Positions 50,655 through 59,957 of a DNA stretch of 64,000 bases are shown here, piece by piece. Below the pieces are notes generated by a model. That model did not search any database, had not been told where the DNA came from, and saw only the letters and a list, made by a program, of their open reading frames with translations. Origin of the DNA: Haloplanus aerogenes (GTDB taxonomy: Archaea > Halobacteriota > Halobacteria > Halobacteriales > Haloferacaceae); assembly GCF_003856835.1 (NCBI RefSeq), contig NZ_CP034145.1, forward strand, positions 1,922,001 to 1,986,000, given 5' to 3'. The translations under genes were made by a program, and so were the position numbers. Numbering within the stretch: position 1 is the first letter of the stretch; each line of letters starts with the position of its first letter.

Positions 50655-52310
50655 TCAGACCCACTCGGTCGCGATTTCCTCGGCGGTACGGAAGGCGAGA
50701 GCGTAGATCGTCTCGGTTGGGTTGTACCCCGCGGACGTGACGAACGGGCTCCCGTCGACGACGAACAGGTTGTCCACGTCGTGGGCGCGGCCGTAACTGT
50801 CAACGACGGACGTGGCGGGGTCGGTCCCCATCCGACAGGTGCCCATCAGGTGGGAACTCCCGCGGTGGTGGACGCCGGTGCCGGCGCTCCAGACCTCGGA
50901 CGCGCCCGCGGCCTCGAAGATCTCTTTGCACCGCTCGACGACGTACGACTGCGCCTTGAAATCCTGCGGGTGGTTCTCGAACGTCACGTCGACGCCGGGG
51001 ATTCCCCACTCGTCCCGGTTGTTCGGATCGGGACGGACTCGGTTGCGCTCTCGGGGAACGTCCTCGACGGGCGCCCACACCCAGACGAGGTTCTCGAAGT
51101 CGCCCATCTCCTCCATGAAGCCGTCACCCCAGGTCGGCGTGTTCGGCGGGGTCTTCCCGCCGGCGTACAGCTGTTTCCAGTTCCCGCCGTACAGCATCGG
51201 GGCGTTGATCGACGCCAGCTGGAGGTTGCTCCCCGTGACGAAGTCGACGTCCTCGTCGATACGGTTCGAGAGGATGAAGTCGTCGACGGCCTTGTTGCTC
51301 CAGGTGCCCCGGTTCTGCTTGGTCGGCTCGTCGAATTTGGCGAAGATCTGGGTGTAGTCCATGTGGAACATCAGGTTCCGGCCGACCTGTCCGCTGCTGT
51401 TCGCCAGCCCGTCGGGATGGTGTTCGGACGCCGAGTTGAGCAACAGTCGGGGCGTCTCGATGGAGTTCCCGCTGACGACGACGGCGTCCGCGGTGATGTC
51501 GTGTTCCGTGCCGTCAGCCTTGTCCACGTATCGGACGCCGGTGACCTGTCCCTCGCCGTCGACGAGGACACGCTTCGCGAGACACTCGTCCCGGAGGTCG
51601 AAGTTGTCGGCGTTGATCACCGACGACAGTTTCGCCACGAGCGAGTTGGATTTCGCCCCTCGGACGTAACAGCCGTAGAAACAGCAGTGGCCACAGTACG
51701 TGCAGGACGGCCGCCCGTCGTACTGCTCGGTCAGGACCGCCTGTGGCGAGGGGAACGCCTCGTAGCCGAGTTCGTCGGCGCCGCCGGCCAGGAGTTCCCC
51801 GCTCCGCGATTCGGGGACGGGGTCCATCGGATACGACCACGAGTCGGGGTGGGTCGGCTGGCCGCCGTCGGGACCACAGATGCCGATTTCCTGCTCGGCG
51901 CGCTCGTAGTACGGCGCCATGTCCCCGTAGTCGACCGGCCAGTCGGCCATATTCGCACCGTCGAGCTCTCCGAACTCCGATTTCATGTTGAAGTGTTCGG
52001 GGAGGAGCCTCCACATCACGCCGCAGTAGTGGACGCTACTGCCGCCGACACAGCGGCCGTAGAGGTTGAACTTGCCCGTGTTGCCCGCAGTCGCGCCCGT
52101 GTCGTCGTACTGGCGGTACCGCTCCGGCGTGTCGTGGACGGTGTTGCTCAGGCGCGCGTTGATCACGTTCCGGAGTTCGTCCTGATCGTGTGTCCCCGGC
52201 ATCGGTCCGGCCTCGATGCCGATCACGTCCATCCCCTCGGCGACGAGTTCGCTGGCGACGACGCCGCCCGCGGCGCCCAGTCCGACCACGATCACCTCGG
52301 CGTCGGGCAT
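50655..52310 (-). CDS. GMC family oxidoreductase (gluconate dehydrogenase-like large subunit)
   Basis: A 551-residue FAD enzyme. The N-terminal dinucleotide motif is VVGLGAAGGVVASELVAEG near residue 7. GMC features include GRCVGGSSVHYCGVMW near 88 and the cysteine-rich CTYCGHCCFYGC near 200. The C-terminal catalytic region has HHRGSSHLMGTCRMG near 490 (catalytic histidine) and the closing FVTSAGYNPTETIYALA. It resembles the flavoprotein subunit of membrane sugar-acid dehydrogenases. The start overlaps the stop of the small-subunit gene (TGATG), so they form a complex. No signal of its own; it may be exported with its Tat partner. Confidence 0.88.
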   Translation of the reverse strand: MPDAEVIVVGLGAAGGVVASELVAEGMDVIGIEAGPMPGTHDQDELRNVINARLSNTVHDTPERYRQYDDTGATAGNTGKFNLYGRCVGGSSVHYCGVMWRLLPEHFNMKSEFGELDGANMADWPVDYGDMAPYYERAEQEIGICGPDGGQPTHPDSWSYPMDPVPESRSGELLAGGADELGYEAFPSPQAVLTEQYDGRPSCTYCGHCCFYGCYVRGAKSNSLVAKLSSVINADNFDLRDECLAKRVLVDGEGQVTGVRYVDKADGTEHDITADAVVVSGNSIETPRLLLNSASEHHPDGLANSSGQVGRNLMFHMDYTQIFAKFDEPTKQNRGTWSNKAVDDFILSNRIDEDVDFVTGSNLQLASINAPMLYGGNWKQLYAGGKTPPNTPTWGDGFMEEMGDFENLVWVWAPVEDVPRERNRVRPDPNNRDEWGIPGVDVTFENHPQDFKAQSYVVERCKEIFEAAGASEVWSAGTGVHHRGSSHLMGTCRMGTDPATSVVDSYGRAHDVDNLFVVDGSPFVTSAGYNPTETIYALAFRTAEEIATEWV

Positions 52311-53083
52311 CAGGACTCACCCCCGCCCTCGAACTCGCCGTACAGATCCGGCGGCCGCGTCTTCGCCGCTTCGTGTTCGTCGAACGACTTCCACGGCGGC
52401 TTGAGTTCGTCGGGCGTGTAGCCTTCAATGAAGGGACCGACGTACCTTGCCTGGCGCCAGCCACCCAGGTCGACGTTCCCGCCGTACTTCGGCTGGGCGT
52501 AGTAGCCCTCGACGGCGTGATCCCGGAGGAGCGAGACGAAGGCGGTCGACGGGATAGTCATCGTGACGGGGCTCGGGGTGGGAATGTCCTCCCACCCCGG
52601 CGCCGACCGCTCCTGGATCTGCGAGAGCAGGTCGTCGACCTCCGACTCGTCGAGGTCGGTCACCGGCCGGTCGAACAGTTGCTGGGCGGTGTCTTGGAGG
52701 CGAGCGATGCCGTCCTCGTAAGCCGACTGGAACCGGCGGTCGTCGTGTGCCGTCTCGTAGAATGGCTCCCGCTGGAGGGCGCGGTCGATGTACCTGACGA
52801 CCGAAAGCTCCGTCGCAGACGGCCGGTCGTCGCTCCCGGGTAGCAACCGGTCGACGAGGGTCGAGACGACGGCGGCTTGCGCCGCGTCGAAGAATTCGTA
52901 CGTTTCTGCCGCCGGCGTCTCCGTCGCCGTCTCCGTCGTAGTCTCCGTGGCCGTCGCCGTCTCCGTGGCTGCCGCCGTGTCGGTGCCGTCTCCCGACCCG
53001 TCGGAACCACAGCCAGCGGTACTCGCTACGGCGCCGGCGCCGGCCAGTCGAACGAACGTTCGTCGGTCGAGTTTTTTCGTCAT
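52310..53083 (-). CDS. Gluconate 2-dehydrogenase subunit 3-like Tat lipoprotein
   Basis: A 257-residue protein with a Tat signal (DRRTFVRLAGAGAVASTAGC, lipobox cysteine), a Thr/Glu/Ala-rich spacer of repeated TETAT units and a domain of the gluconate 2-dehydrogenase subunit 3 family (FFDAAQAAVVSTLVDRLLPG near residue 78; GYYAQPKYGGNVDLGGW near 208). Such subunits carry the GMC flavoprotein across the membrane as a hitch-hiker. ATG 53083 starts directly before the twin arginine. Confidence 0.85.
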   Translation of the reverse strand: MTKKLDRRTFVRLAGAGAVASTAGCGSDGSGDGTDTAAATETATATETTTETATETPAAETYEFFDAAQAAVVSTLVDRLLPGSDDRPSATELSVVRYIDRALQREPFYETAHDDRRFQSAYEDGIARLQDTAQQLFDRPVTDLDESEVDDLLSQIQERSAPGWEDIPTPSPVTMTIPSTAFVSLLRDHAVEGYYAQPKYGGNVDLGGWRQARYVGPFIEGYTPDELKPPWKSFDEHEAAKTRPPDLYGEFEGGGES

Positions 53084-53236
53084 GTGTGCCCCCGTTGTGA
53101 ATCGAACGACGATGTCACGGTCCACGCGACGCGACCGTCGCGCGGGACGAGAGTGACATTGTCACACACATATCTGACGGCCAGCTGGCTAAGTTCGGTC
53201 CCGTGTTATTCGGGGATTTTTAACCGCCGCCCCAGT

Positions 53237-54490
53237 TCAGGGCCAGTTCCCGCTGTCGTCGAACGCGTCCGCCACCCGCTCGATGGCGACGACGTACGCC
53301 GCCGTCCGGAAGTTCGGCACGTCGTAGTCCTCGAACGTGTCGACCAGTCGGTCGAACGCGTCGGTGATGATCCGTTCGAGTTCGTCGTTGACGCGCTCCT
53401 CGGTCCACGAGAAGCGCTGGCGGTTCTGCACCCACTCGAAGTAGGAGACGGTGACGCCGCCCGCGTTCGCCAGAATGTCGGGGAAGACGTACACGTCGCG
53501 GTCGGTGAGCACGTCGTCGGCGTTGGGCGTCAACGGACCGTTCGCCGCCTCGACGATCACGTCCGCCTGTACGTCGCGAGCGATGTCGGCGTCGACGGCG
53601 TTCTCCAGTGCCGCCGGCACCAGCAGGTCCACCTCGGCAGTGAGCAGTTCCTCGTTCGTCAGTTCCGCCTCCGCGTCGGCGTAGCCGACGACCGATCCCG
53701 TCTCGCGCTTGTGCGCTTTCACCGCGGCCACGTCGAGGCCGTCAGCGGCGTAGACGCCGCCCTGCGAGTCGCTGACGGCGACGACGGTGGCGCCCTGATC
53801 GGCGAGCAACTGCGCGGCGACCGACCCGGCGTTGCCGAAGCCCTGCACGGCGACCGTCGCGCCCTCGATACCGCTGCCGAGGTAGGCGAAGGCCTCGCGC
53901 GCGGTGAGCATCACGGATCGGCCCGTCGCCTCGACTCGGCCGGCACTGCCGCCAGAAGAGGGCGCCTTGCCGGTGACCACGCCGGGTTCCGTCGTCCGCT
54001 CTAGCGTCTCGTAGGTGTCCTTGATCCAGTTCATCTCCCGCTGCCCGGTGTTCACGTCCGGGGCGGGGATGTCGCGGTCCGCACCGATGATCGGCCGAAG
54101 TTCGGCCGCGAAGGAGCGCGTGATCCGTTCGAGTTCGCCCTCCGAATACTGACGGGGATCGAACGCGATGCCGCCTTTCGCGCCGCCGTAGGGGATGTCG
54201 ACCACGGCGCACTTGTACACCATCCACCCCGAGAGCGCCTTCACCTCGTCGCGGGTGACGTTGGGGTGGTAGCGGATGCCACCCTTGTACGGCCCCCGAT
54301 CACCGTTGAACTGGGAGCGGTAGGCGCGAAACTGCTCGATGGAGCCGTCGTCCATGTCGACCGAGAGGGTCGTCGACAGCACGCGCTCGGGGTGTTTGAG
54401 CCGCTCGATCACGTCACCGTCCACGTCGGAGTAGGCCGCCGCGTCGTCGATCTGTTCCTGGAGGCTCTCGAACGGATTGATGTCCGCCAT
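53237..54490 (-). CDS. gdhA: Glutamate dehydrogenase (Glu/Leu/Phe/Val family)
   Basis: A 417-residue NAD(P)-dependent enzyme interconverting glutamate and 2-oxoglutarate plus ammonia. Motifs are [13 protein letters not shown] near residue 74, [16 protein letters not shown] near 105 with the catalytic lysine, and [10 protein letters not shown] near 148. The Rossmann motif is [17 protein letters not shown] near 213, and [11 protein letters not shown] near 315 contacts the substrate. Length is normal. ATG 54490 begins the family N-terminus ([10 protein letters not shown]). Downstream of the CitE-like gene on the same strand with a 50-bp gap. Confidence 0.96.
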   Translation of the reverse strand: MADINPFESLQEQIDDAAAYSDVDGDVIERLKHPERVLSTTLSVDMDDGSIEQFRAYRSQFNGDRGPYKGGIRYHPNVTRDEVKALSGWMVYKCAVVDIPYGGAKGGIAFDPRQYSEGELERITRSFAAELRPIIGADRDIPAPDVNTGQREMNWIKDTYETLERTTEPGVVTGKAPSSGGSAGRVEATGRSVMLTAREAFAYLGSGIEGATVAVQGFGNAGSVAAQLLADQGATVVAVSDSQGGVYAADGLDVAAVKAHKRETGSVVGYADAEAELTNEELLTAEVDLLVPAALENAVDADIARDVQADVIVEAANGPLTPNADDVLTDRDVYVFPDILANAGGVTVSYFEWVQNRQRFSWTEERVNDELERIITDAFDRLVDTFEDYDVPNFRTAAYVVAIERVADAFDDSGNWP

Positions 54491-54542
54491 TCCAGGGTGG
54501 GTTCGCCTTCCGGGGATACAGGCTTTTCGACAGCGGTAGGTC

Positions 54543-55361
54543 TCATTCGTCGTCCGGAACCCGCTCCAGAATTCGCTCGGCACGAGCGATCAGCGGTGCG
54601 TCGATCATCTCGCCGTCCACTTCGAAGACGCCGCGACCGTCGGCGTCGTCGCGGGCGTCGAGGACGCGACGCGCCCACGCCACCGCCTCCGCGTCGGGCG
54701 CGAGGGCGTCGTGAACCACGTCCACCTGTGCGGGGTGGACGACCATCTTTCCGTCGTACCCGAGCGTCGCCGCGAATCGAGTTTCGGCACGCAAGCCCTC
54801 GTGGTCGTCGAGGTCCGTATAGACCGTATCCACGGCGTCGACGCCCGCCGCCCGCGCCGACAGCACGACGTGTTCGCGGGCGTACAGCACTTCGGTTCCC
54901 TCGTCGGTCCGGGTCGCACCGAGGTCGGCCGCGAGATCCTCCGCGCCGAAACACAGGGCGTCGACGGCTGGGACGGTCGCCACCTCGCGGGCGTCGAGGA
55001 CGCCGGCCGCCGTCTCGATCAGCGCGAGGATGGGGTGGGAACACAAGTCGGCCACACGCGCGACGCTGTCGGCGTTCGCTTTCGGAACCATCACCGCATC
55101 GAGACGGTTGGCGTCCGCCACCGCGTCGAGATCAGTCGCCGCAGCGTCGGCGTCGGCGGCGACGCGGACCGCCACCTCGACGGCGGGGTCGAAGTCGGGA
55201 TCGGTGAGGAGGTCCGCAACGGCCGCCCGTGCCTCGGCCTTCCGCGCCGGCGCGACGGCGTCTTCGAGGTCGAAGACGACGGTGTCGGCACCGGTCGACG
55301 GCGCCTTCCGGCACATGTCGGGGCGGTCGCCCGGCGAGAACAGGACGGTGCGGCGGGCCAT
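54543..55361 (-). CDS. CitE-like / malyl-CoA lyase family protein
   Basis: A 272-residue HpcH/HpaI-type TIM barrel. Motifs are [15 protein letters not shown] near residue 7, [18 protein letters not shown] near 28 (metal-binding acidic residues), VMVPKAN near 90, [14 protein letters not shown] near 112, and [13 protein letters not shown] near 138. Haloarchaeal homologues act as beta-methylmalyl-CoA or malyl-CoA lyases or thioesterases in the methylaspartate cycle. Proximity to glutamate dehydrogenase, another enzyme of that cycle, is suggestive only. A citrate lyase beta role is unlikely without alpha and gamma subunits nearby. Confidence 0.87.
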   Translation of the reverse strand: MARRTVLFSPGDRPDMCRKAPSTGADTVVFDLEDAVAPARKAEARAAVADLLTDPDFDPAVEVAVRVAADADAAATDLDAVADANRLDAVMVPKANADSVARVADLCSHPILALIETAAGVLDAREVATVPAVDALCFGAEDLAADLGATRTDEGTEVLYAREHVVLSARAAGVDAVDTVYTDLDDHEGLRAETRFAATLGYDGKMVVHPAQVDVVHDALAPDAEAVAWARRVLDARDDADGRGVFEVDGEMIDAPLIARAERILERVPDDE

Positions 55362-55389
55362 ACAGGGGGCAGGGCGGCCGAGGAAATGA

Positions 55390-55467
55390 TACTGCCGGCT
55401 GTAACTGTTCCGAGATGGGCGCCATCTCGGGGTGGCGTACATCGTGATCGACTTACAGCCGGCAGCA
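55390..55467. repeat. Intergenic palindrome (family B), long form
   Basis: The outer arms TACTGCCGGCTGTAA (55390-55404) and TTACAGCCGGCAGCA (55453-55467) pair. Inside is a second dyad, CCGAGATGG-GCGCC-ATCTCGG (55410-55430). The right arm is shared with the element at 30492. It lies between two leftward genes, upstream of the CitE-like start. Confidence 0.85.
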
Positions 55468-55491
55468 CGCACCCGGCCCCAGAATCCGGCT

Positions 55492-55881
55492 CTACAGCGC
55501 GAGGCCGACGGCGACGACGTTCATCACCGACGCGACGACCCACGGGAGAGCGAGACCGGCGGGAACCAGCCCCCGGTAGTCGTCGGGCATCACGACCCAC
55601 CCGGCGACGGCGACGCCGACAGCGCCGCCTTTCAGGAGTGCGAGCGCGGAGAGCGCCCCCACGCTGGCGATGAGATCCGCGGCGACGGGGTTGACCTCGG
55701 TCAGCCCGAGGCGAATACCGTAGATCGTGAGGACGCCGTCGGCGACGAGGCTCGCGAGAGCGACGGCCCAGAGCCACGACGCGTGCGCCGTCGTCCGCGT
55801 CGCGACGGCGTCGAGATACGCACTCCCGACGGCCGGTCCGACCGTCTCCCGCGACTGGGACTGTGCAGTATCGGTCGACAT
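55492..55881 (-). CDS. DUF5658-like four-helix membrane protein
   Basis: A 129-residue protein with a polar N-terminal 30 residues, then four TM helices. The signature LVADGVLTIYGIRLGLTEVN with a following PVA near residue 44 matches the DUF5658 type (D-x-x-x-T-x-x-x-L-G...E-x-N-P). Function unknown. ATG 55881 gives the usual start. Confidence 0.8.
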   Translation of the reverse strand: MSTDTAQSQSRETVGPAVGSAYLDAVATRTTAHASWLWAVALASLVADGVLTIYGIRLGLTEVNPVAADLIASVGALSALALLKGGAVGVAVAGWVVMPDDYRGLVPAGLALPWVVASVMNVVAVGLAL

Positions 55882-55967
55882 ACGCGGGGAGAGAACGAGT
55901 AGCCCCGTGAGTATACGCCGCATACACCGAGTAAATGACCGATTATCGACCGGACCGCGCCACTCGG

Positions 55968-56810
55968 TCAGTCCAGCGCCGACTCCAGCCGGTCGATCAG
56001 CGGCCCGTTACCGAGATAGACCGGGGTTCGCTGGTGGAGGTCCTCGGGATCTACGTCGAGGACCGATCCCGTGCCGTCCGAACTCCGGCCGCCGGCCGAT
56101 TCGATGACGTAGCCGACGGGGTTACACTCGAACTGGAGACGGAGTTTGCCCTCCGGGGCCGACTGGAGGGCGGGGTAGGCGAACACGCCGCCGTAGGTGA
56201 GCACCTGATTCACGTCGCCGATCATCGCGCCGCCGTAGCGGAGTTTGAGTTCCGACTCGATTTCGTCGACGTAGGCCGCGAAGTCGTCGGGCCAGTCGGG
56301 GACGCGCCCGCCGAAGCCGTACACCGTCGGGTCGTCGGGCAGGGTCACGTCCTCGTTCAGAACGGTGGCCTCGCCGTCCTCGATCAGATACTCCGTCACG
56401 GTACCCTCGCGGGCGAACGCCATCGTGGTGATCGGGCCGTAGAGGACGTAGCCCGCGGCGACGAGGTCGCGCCCGCTCGCCGGGAGCGGCGCGTCGTAGA
56501 CGCCGACGATGGTCCCCATGACGTTGTTTGGTTTGAGGTTCGACGAGCCGTCGAGGGGGTCGACCGCGATGGCGTAGCCCTCGCCGGCGTCGACGACGCT
56601 CTCGCGCTCCTCGCTGGCGTAGGCGCCGACGCCGTCGATGCGTCCGAGGCGCTCCTCCAGTAACTCGTCGGCGTACTCGTCGGCCGCCAGTCGCTGCTCG
56701 CCGGACGGGTTCTCGGCGCCCGCGGCCTCCCGCCGGCCAGGGAGGCCGGCCCGGATTTCCGGCGCCGCCGCGGCGACGGCGTCACGAATCGCGTCGACAG
56801 TGTCGACCAT
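55968..56810 (-). CDS. fbp: Fructose-1,6-bisphosphatase, class I
   Basis: A 280-residue enzyme hydrolysing fructose 1,6-bisphosphate to fructose 6-phosphate. The metal-binding [20 protein letters not shown] near residue 82 is diagnostic. Sugar-phosphate contacts include [19 protein letters not shown] near 192 and the C-terminal [10 protein letters not shown]. It is a little shorter than bacterial forms (about 330) because N-terminal regulatory residues are lost. The start overlaps the aldolase stop (TGATG), giving a gluconeogenic pair. Confidence 0.95.
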   Translation of the reverse strand: MVDTVDAIRDAVAAAAPEIRAGLPGRREAAGAENPSGEQRLAADEYADELLEERLGRIDGVGAYASEERESVVDAGEGYAIAVDPLDGSSNLKPNNVMGTIVGVYDAPLPASGRDLVAAGYVLYGPITTMAFAREGTVTEYLIEDGEATVLNEDVTLPDDPTVYGFGGRVPDWPDDFAAYVDEIESELKLRYGGAMIGDVNQVLTYGGVFAYPALQSAPEGKLRLQFECNPVGYVIESAGGRSSDGTGSVLDVDPEDLHQRTPVYLGNGPLIDRLESALD

Positions 56811-57622
56811 CAGTCGCTGGCTTCGAGGCCGGCCGTCGCGCCCAGCGCCTCCTCGACCGACGCGTCGTCGAAGATGACCGCTTCGAGGCCGTCGAGGATG
56901 GCTTCGGGGTTCTCACGCTGGAAGACGTTGCGCCCGACGGCGAGGCCGCTGGCGCCGGCGTCCATCGCCTCACGGACCGTCGAGAGGAACGCCTCGTCGC
57001 TCGTCTTCGACCCGCCGCTCATGACGACCTTCATGTCGCCTGCGCTCTGGACGGCCCAGTTCATCGCGTCCGCCGAGCCGGGATACTTCACTTTCGCGAT
57101 GTCGGCGCCGAGTTCGAGACCCAGACGGGAGGCGTAGGCGATAGTGTCCGGGCTGGTGTCGTCTTTGAGACCCTGCCCACGCGGGTAGGACCACATCACG
57201 ACGCCCATATCGTGTTCGCGGGCCTGCTCCTGTGCCCGCCGGAACTCCTCGGCCATCTCGACCTCGTGGTTCGAACCGCCGTAGAACGTGAAGCCGATGG
57301 CGTCGGCGCCGAGTTCGGCCGCGTAGTCGACGGACCAGTTGACCGCGGAGTCGGGTTCGCCCATCCAGAGGTTGCTCGTGCCGTTCAGCTTCGCCAGCAG
57401 CGTCACGTCGTCCTCGTAGGAGGGGTAGTACGCCTCGGCGACGCCCTTCTGGACGGCGATGGCGGTCACGGCGTCGTGAGTGCCCACGTCGAACACCGTC
57501 GAGGGGTCGGTCGTCTGGGGGACCGGCTCGAAGTCGACCGGGCCGTGTTCGAGACCGTGGTCGTACGCGAGGATCAGTGCCTTACCGTCACGGGTGATCG
57601 CATCGTCAGCACCGGGGATCAT
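56810..57622 (-). CDS. Class I fructose-bisphosphate aldolase (archaeal DhnA type)
   Basis: A 270-residue Schiff-base aldolase. Motifs are [19 protein letters not shown] near residue 17, [16 protein letters not shown] near 105, [16 protein letters not shown] near 140 and [17 protein letters not shown] near 175, which has the Schiff-base lysine. [12 protein letters not shown] and [13 protein letters not shown] close the phosphate site. It cleaves or forms fructose 1,6-bisphosphate. CTTTATGTGG (minus strand, about 57650-57659) lies about 31 bp before the ATG, a TATA box for the aldolase-fbp operon. Confidence 0.95.
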   Translation of the reverse strand: MIPGADDAITRDGKALILAYDHGLEHGPVDFEPVPQTTDPSTVFDVGTHDAVTAIAVQKGVAEAYYPSYEDDVTLLAKLNGTSNLWMGEPDSAVNWSVDYAAELGADAIGFTFYGGSNHEVEMAEEFRRAQEQAREHDMGVVMWSYPRGQGLKDDTSPDTIAYASRLGLELGADIAKVKYPGSADAMNWAVQSAGDMKVVMSGGSKTSDEAFLSTVREAMDAGASGLAVGRNVFQRENPEAILDGLEAVIFDDASVEEALGATAGLEASD

Positions 57623-57797
57623 GTGTGTAGACTTACCGGCGAAATACCACATAAAGCGTGTGGTCGTGGGCGCAGGTGCGAGGTACTCACGACCGACCGG
57701 ATCTTCGATTCGGCCCGTCGACCGCCACGGACGTGGATTTCGCGTACGGTACTCCTCGTGGAAGCAGTATTGTATCGGGAGCGAGTACTAAACGGGG

Positions 57798-58122
57798 ATG
57801 CAGTTCGAACTCCGGCCCGAGACTGCGGTCGCGTATCTCCGTCGGTCGGGGCGGCTGCCAGCGCGCGCGGACGCGAGAACGACGGCGTACGGCGGCCGTG
57901 CGAACCGGGTCGTCAAGGTGGTGTCCGAGGACGGGTGCGTCGCTCTCAAACAGCCCCGGCCACGACTCGCGGACGAGGTGGGGACACCGGCTGACCCGAA
58001 TCGGATTCACTGGGAAGCGACCGTTCTCCGGTTGCTCGCGCGGATCGCCCGTCGGTCCGACGCGCACGTCGCCGTCCCGGAGGTGCGATTCGAGGATCCC
58101 GACGTGCACGTGATAGAGTTAC
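57798..58122 (+). pseudogene. Methylthioribose-kinase-like gene, N-terminal fragment
   Basis: About 108 residues of a kinase N-lobe: VAYLRRSGRLPARAD, then YGGRANRVVKVVSEDGCVALKQ and PRLADEVGTPADPNRIHWEA, VAVPEVRFEDPDVHVIEL. The order KQxxP, a later E in the alpha-C helix, and VPEV match MtnK (S-methyl-5-thioribose kinase) and related choline-kinase-fold enzymes. The frame is cut at the IS200/IS605 left end (after 58122), where codons no longer resemble the family. The rest resumes at 59957. Confidence 0.75.
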
Positions 58123-58255
58123 GAGCGCATACCCCGTCTTTAGGTGGGGGTCAAGCGGACAATAGCGTACACCACCACCGACGACGACACGGCTGGATTT
58201 TCCACCGTTCTGTTGGTAGTATTAAGCCACCGGCGGTACATAGTGTGCAACACGG

Positions 58256-58645
58256 ATGAAGACCACATGGCACGCGACCTACAACCTCAACTACCACATA
58301 GTGTGGTTGCCGAAGTGCCGTCAATCGGCACTCGTCAACGAGGTCGCAGACCGTGTGCGAACCATCCTCCACGAAATTGCCGACGACAAGGGCCTCGAAA
58401 TACTCGACCTGACCGTTCAGCCCGACCACGTTCACCTGTTCGTCAGTAGCCCACCGAAGCACGCTCCGTCCCTTCTCTCCAACTGGTTCGAGGGGATTTC
58501 CTCACGGAAATACAACCACCGCTACGCTGACCACGACGGTGAGAAGATTCGATGGGCAAGGGGGTACTACGCAGGAACGGCGGGCCACGTATCCAGCGAG
58601 ACGGTCACGAACTACATCCAGCGCCACGAGGAGGACGATTCATGA
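58256..58645 (+). CDS. tnpA: IS200/IS605 Y1 transposase TnpA
   Basis: A 129-residue HUH single-strand transposase. It has HATYNLNYHIVWLPKCRQSA at the start, HUH motif PDHVHLFVS near residue 62 and catalytic tyrosine region YYAGTAGHVSSETVTNYI near 104, followed by QRHEEDDS. All the residues expected of an active Y1 enzyme appear intact. It cuts and joins the hairpin-bounded single-strand ends. The stop overlaps the tnpB start (ATGA). Confidence 0.94.
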   Translation: MKTTWHATYNLNYHIVWLPKCRQSALVNEVADRVRTILHEIADDKGLEILDLTVQPDHVHLFVSSPPKHAPSLLSNWFEGISSRKYNHRYADHDGEKIRWARGYYAGTAGHVSSETVTNYIQRHEEDDS

Positions 58646-59853
58646 CCGAATTCACGAAAACGCTGGAGTTGAAACTGGTTGCCCCGAACGCTCACAAGCG
58701 TCAGAAACTCCGAGAGACCCGAGAGGCGTACCAGAACGCCCTTCATGACGCCTTCGACGCTGGCTGTACCACACAGACCGAAGCGAACGATGTGGTGGTC
58801 AACTACGACCTGAGTGGGTACGCGAAGAACGCGCTCAAAAAGTACGTCCCGCAGTTGACGACGACCGACAACGCGGGCGAACTTCACGACGACCACCCCG
58901 TTCGATTCACCAACGAGGGGCTTCGACTCGACCACAAGCCCGAAAACGCAATCGAGTGGTACGTCAAAATCCCGCACCACGAGGACTACCACCTCTGGAT
59001 GCCAGCACAGCCGAACCCCGAACAACGGGACTGGCTCGAAGCGTTGAACGCTGGTGACGCGGAGATGGGCGAGAGTCGGCTGTTCGAGCGGGACGGGACG
59101 TGGTTTATCCACGTCACCGCCACCCGCGACGTGGAGGACGGTTCCGAGGCGTCCGCCGAGGAACGGACGCCCATCGGTGTCGATATTGGGGAAGCGTCAC
59201 TCGTCACGGTGTGTCACCGCGACGACCACAGTTCTCCGACCGCTCCCGAACTGTGGGCCGATGAGGGGAAGACCGTTCGTCGGCTCCGCAAGACCTACTT
59301 CACCGCCACGAGGCGGCTTCAGACGCGCGGAAGCGAGCGTATCGCAGAGTCGTTCGGTGACGACCTGTGGAACCAGATAGACGACGTGTTCCACCGCGTC
59401 ACCCGCGAAGTCGTGGAATACGCCGAGTCCGTCGAGAATCCCGTTCTCGTTCTGGACGACCTGACGTATATACGGGAGTCGATGGACTACGGCGAGTATA
59501 TGAACCGCCGACTCCACGGATGGGGGTTCGCCAAACTCCACGCGCAGATACGCTACAAGGCCGTCGAGAAGGGTATCCCCGTCGAGACGGTGACCCCGCG
59601 CAACACCTCGAAGGAGTGCCACGCTTGCGGTGAGGTGGGGCATCGCCCGCGACAGGCGACGTTCAAGTGTTCGAACGACGCTTGCTGGGTGGGCGAGTAT
59701 CAAGCGGACGTGAACGGAGCGGTGAACATCGCCGACCGCTACCTCAGCGGAGAGAGTCGTTCCAGAGAACACCCGAACGACGATGACTCGGCTGAGGATG
59801 GGGCGCGTTTGACCGCGCCACAAGACAGCCAAGCCGATGCTGAAGTCCAGTAA
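58642..59853 (+). CDS. tnpB: TnpB RNA-guided nuclease (IS605 OrfB)
   Basis: A 403-residue TnpB. The N-terminal REC/WED part is followed by a RuvC-like nuclease whose acidic residues are in PIGVDIGEAS near residue 188, VLVLDDLTYIRESM near 273 and YQADVNGAVNIADRY near 355. The zinc finger ECHACGEVGHRP and FKCSNDAC lies near 330. The catalytic residues are present. TnpB cuts DNA guided by an RNA from the element's right end, helping the IS persist. An acidic C-terminal tail is halophile-typical. ATG 58642 is chosen because MTEFTKTLELKL begins the family. Confidence 0.93.
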   Translation: MTEFTKTLELKLVAPNAHKRQKLRETREAYQNALHDAFDAGCTTQTEANDVVVNYDLSGYAKNALKKYVPQLTTTDNAGELHDDHPVRFTNEGLRLDHKPENAIEWYVKIPHHEDYHLWMPAQPNPEQRDWLEALNAGDAEMGESRLFERDGTWFIHVTATRDVEDGSEASAEERTPIGVDIGEASLVTVCHRDDHSSPTAPELWADEGKTVRRLRKTYFTATRRLQTRGSERIAESFGDDLWNQIDDVFHRVTREVVEYAESVENPVLVLDDLTYIRESMDYGEYMNRRLHGWGFAKLHAQIRYKAVEKGIPVETVTPRNTSKECHACGEVGHRPRQATFKCSNDACWVGEYQADVNGAVNIADRYLSGESRSREHPNDDDSAEDGARLTAPQDSQADAEVQ

Positions 59854-59957
59854 GAGACGCTTGGAACGTATGCGTCTTGAAACCGTAGGGTCGAGCGAAC
59901 GCTCGGCCTAACATCCCGTGGCGGGATTTCCGCGTCTTCAGGCGCGGGAGGAGGTCA
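59854..59957 (+). ncRNA. Candidate omega-RNA scaffold at the IS right end
   Basis: The ~100 bp after tnpB to the element's right tip can form hairpins (GAGCGAACGCTC at 59895-59906, CATCCCGTGGCGGGAT at 59914-59929 and CGCGTCTTCAGGCGCG at 59932-59947). In TnpB systems the guide RNA is transcribed over the tnpB 3' end and right end, and the adjoining flank acts as guide. Here the guide would be kinase sequence after 59957. Position is by analogy only. Confidence 0.45.

Larger units (their letters stand above)
58123..59957 (+). mobile_element. IS200/IS605-family element (tnpA + tnpB) in the kinase gene
   Basis: The element carries Y1 transposase and TnpB genes in the ATGA-coupled order of haloarchaeal IS605-type elements. 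It has hairpin ends rather than inverted repeats: the left ACCCCGTCTTTAGGTGGGGG at 58130-58150 and the right CCGCGTCTTCAGGCGCGG at 59930-59948. TTAC (58119-58122) directly before the left end fits the target tetranucleotide of IS608-like elements. Exact tips are approximate. It interrupts the kinase gene, part of which is missing. Confidence 0.85.

Noticed and set aside
58747-59832. Minus-strand frames opposite tnpB
   Set aside because: Shadows of the tnpB coding sequence with no family features.
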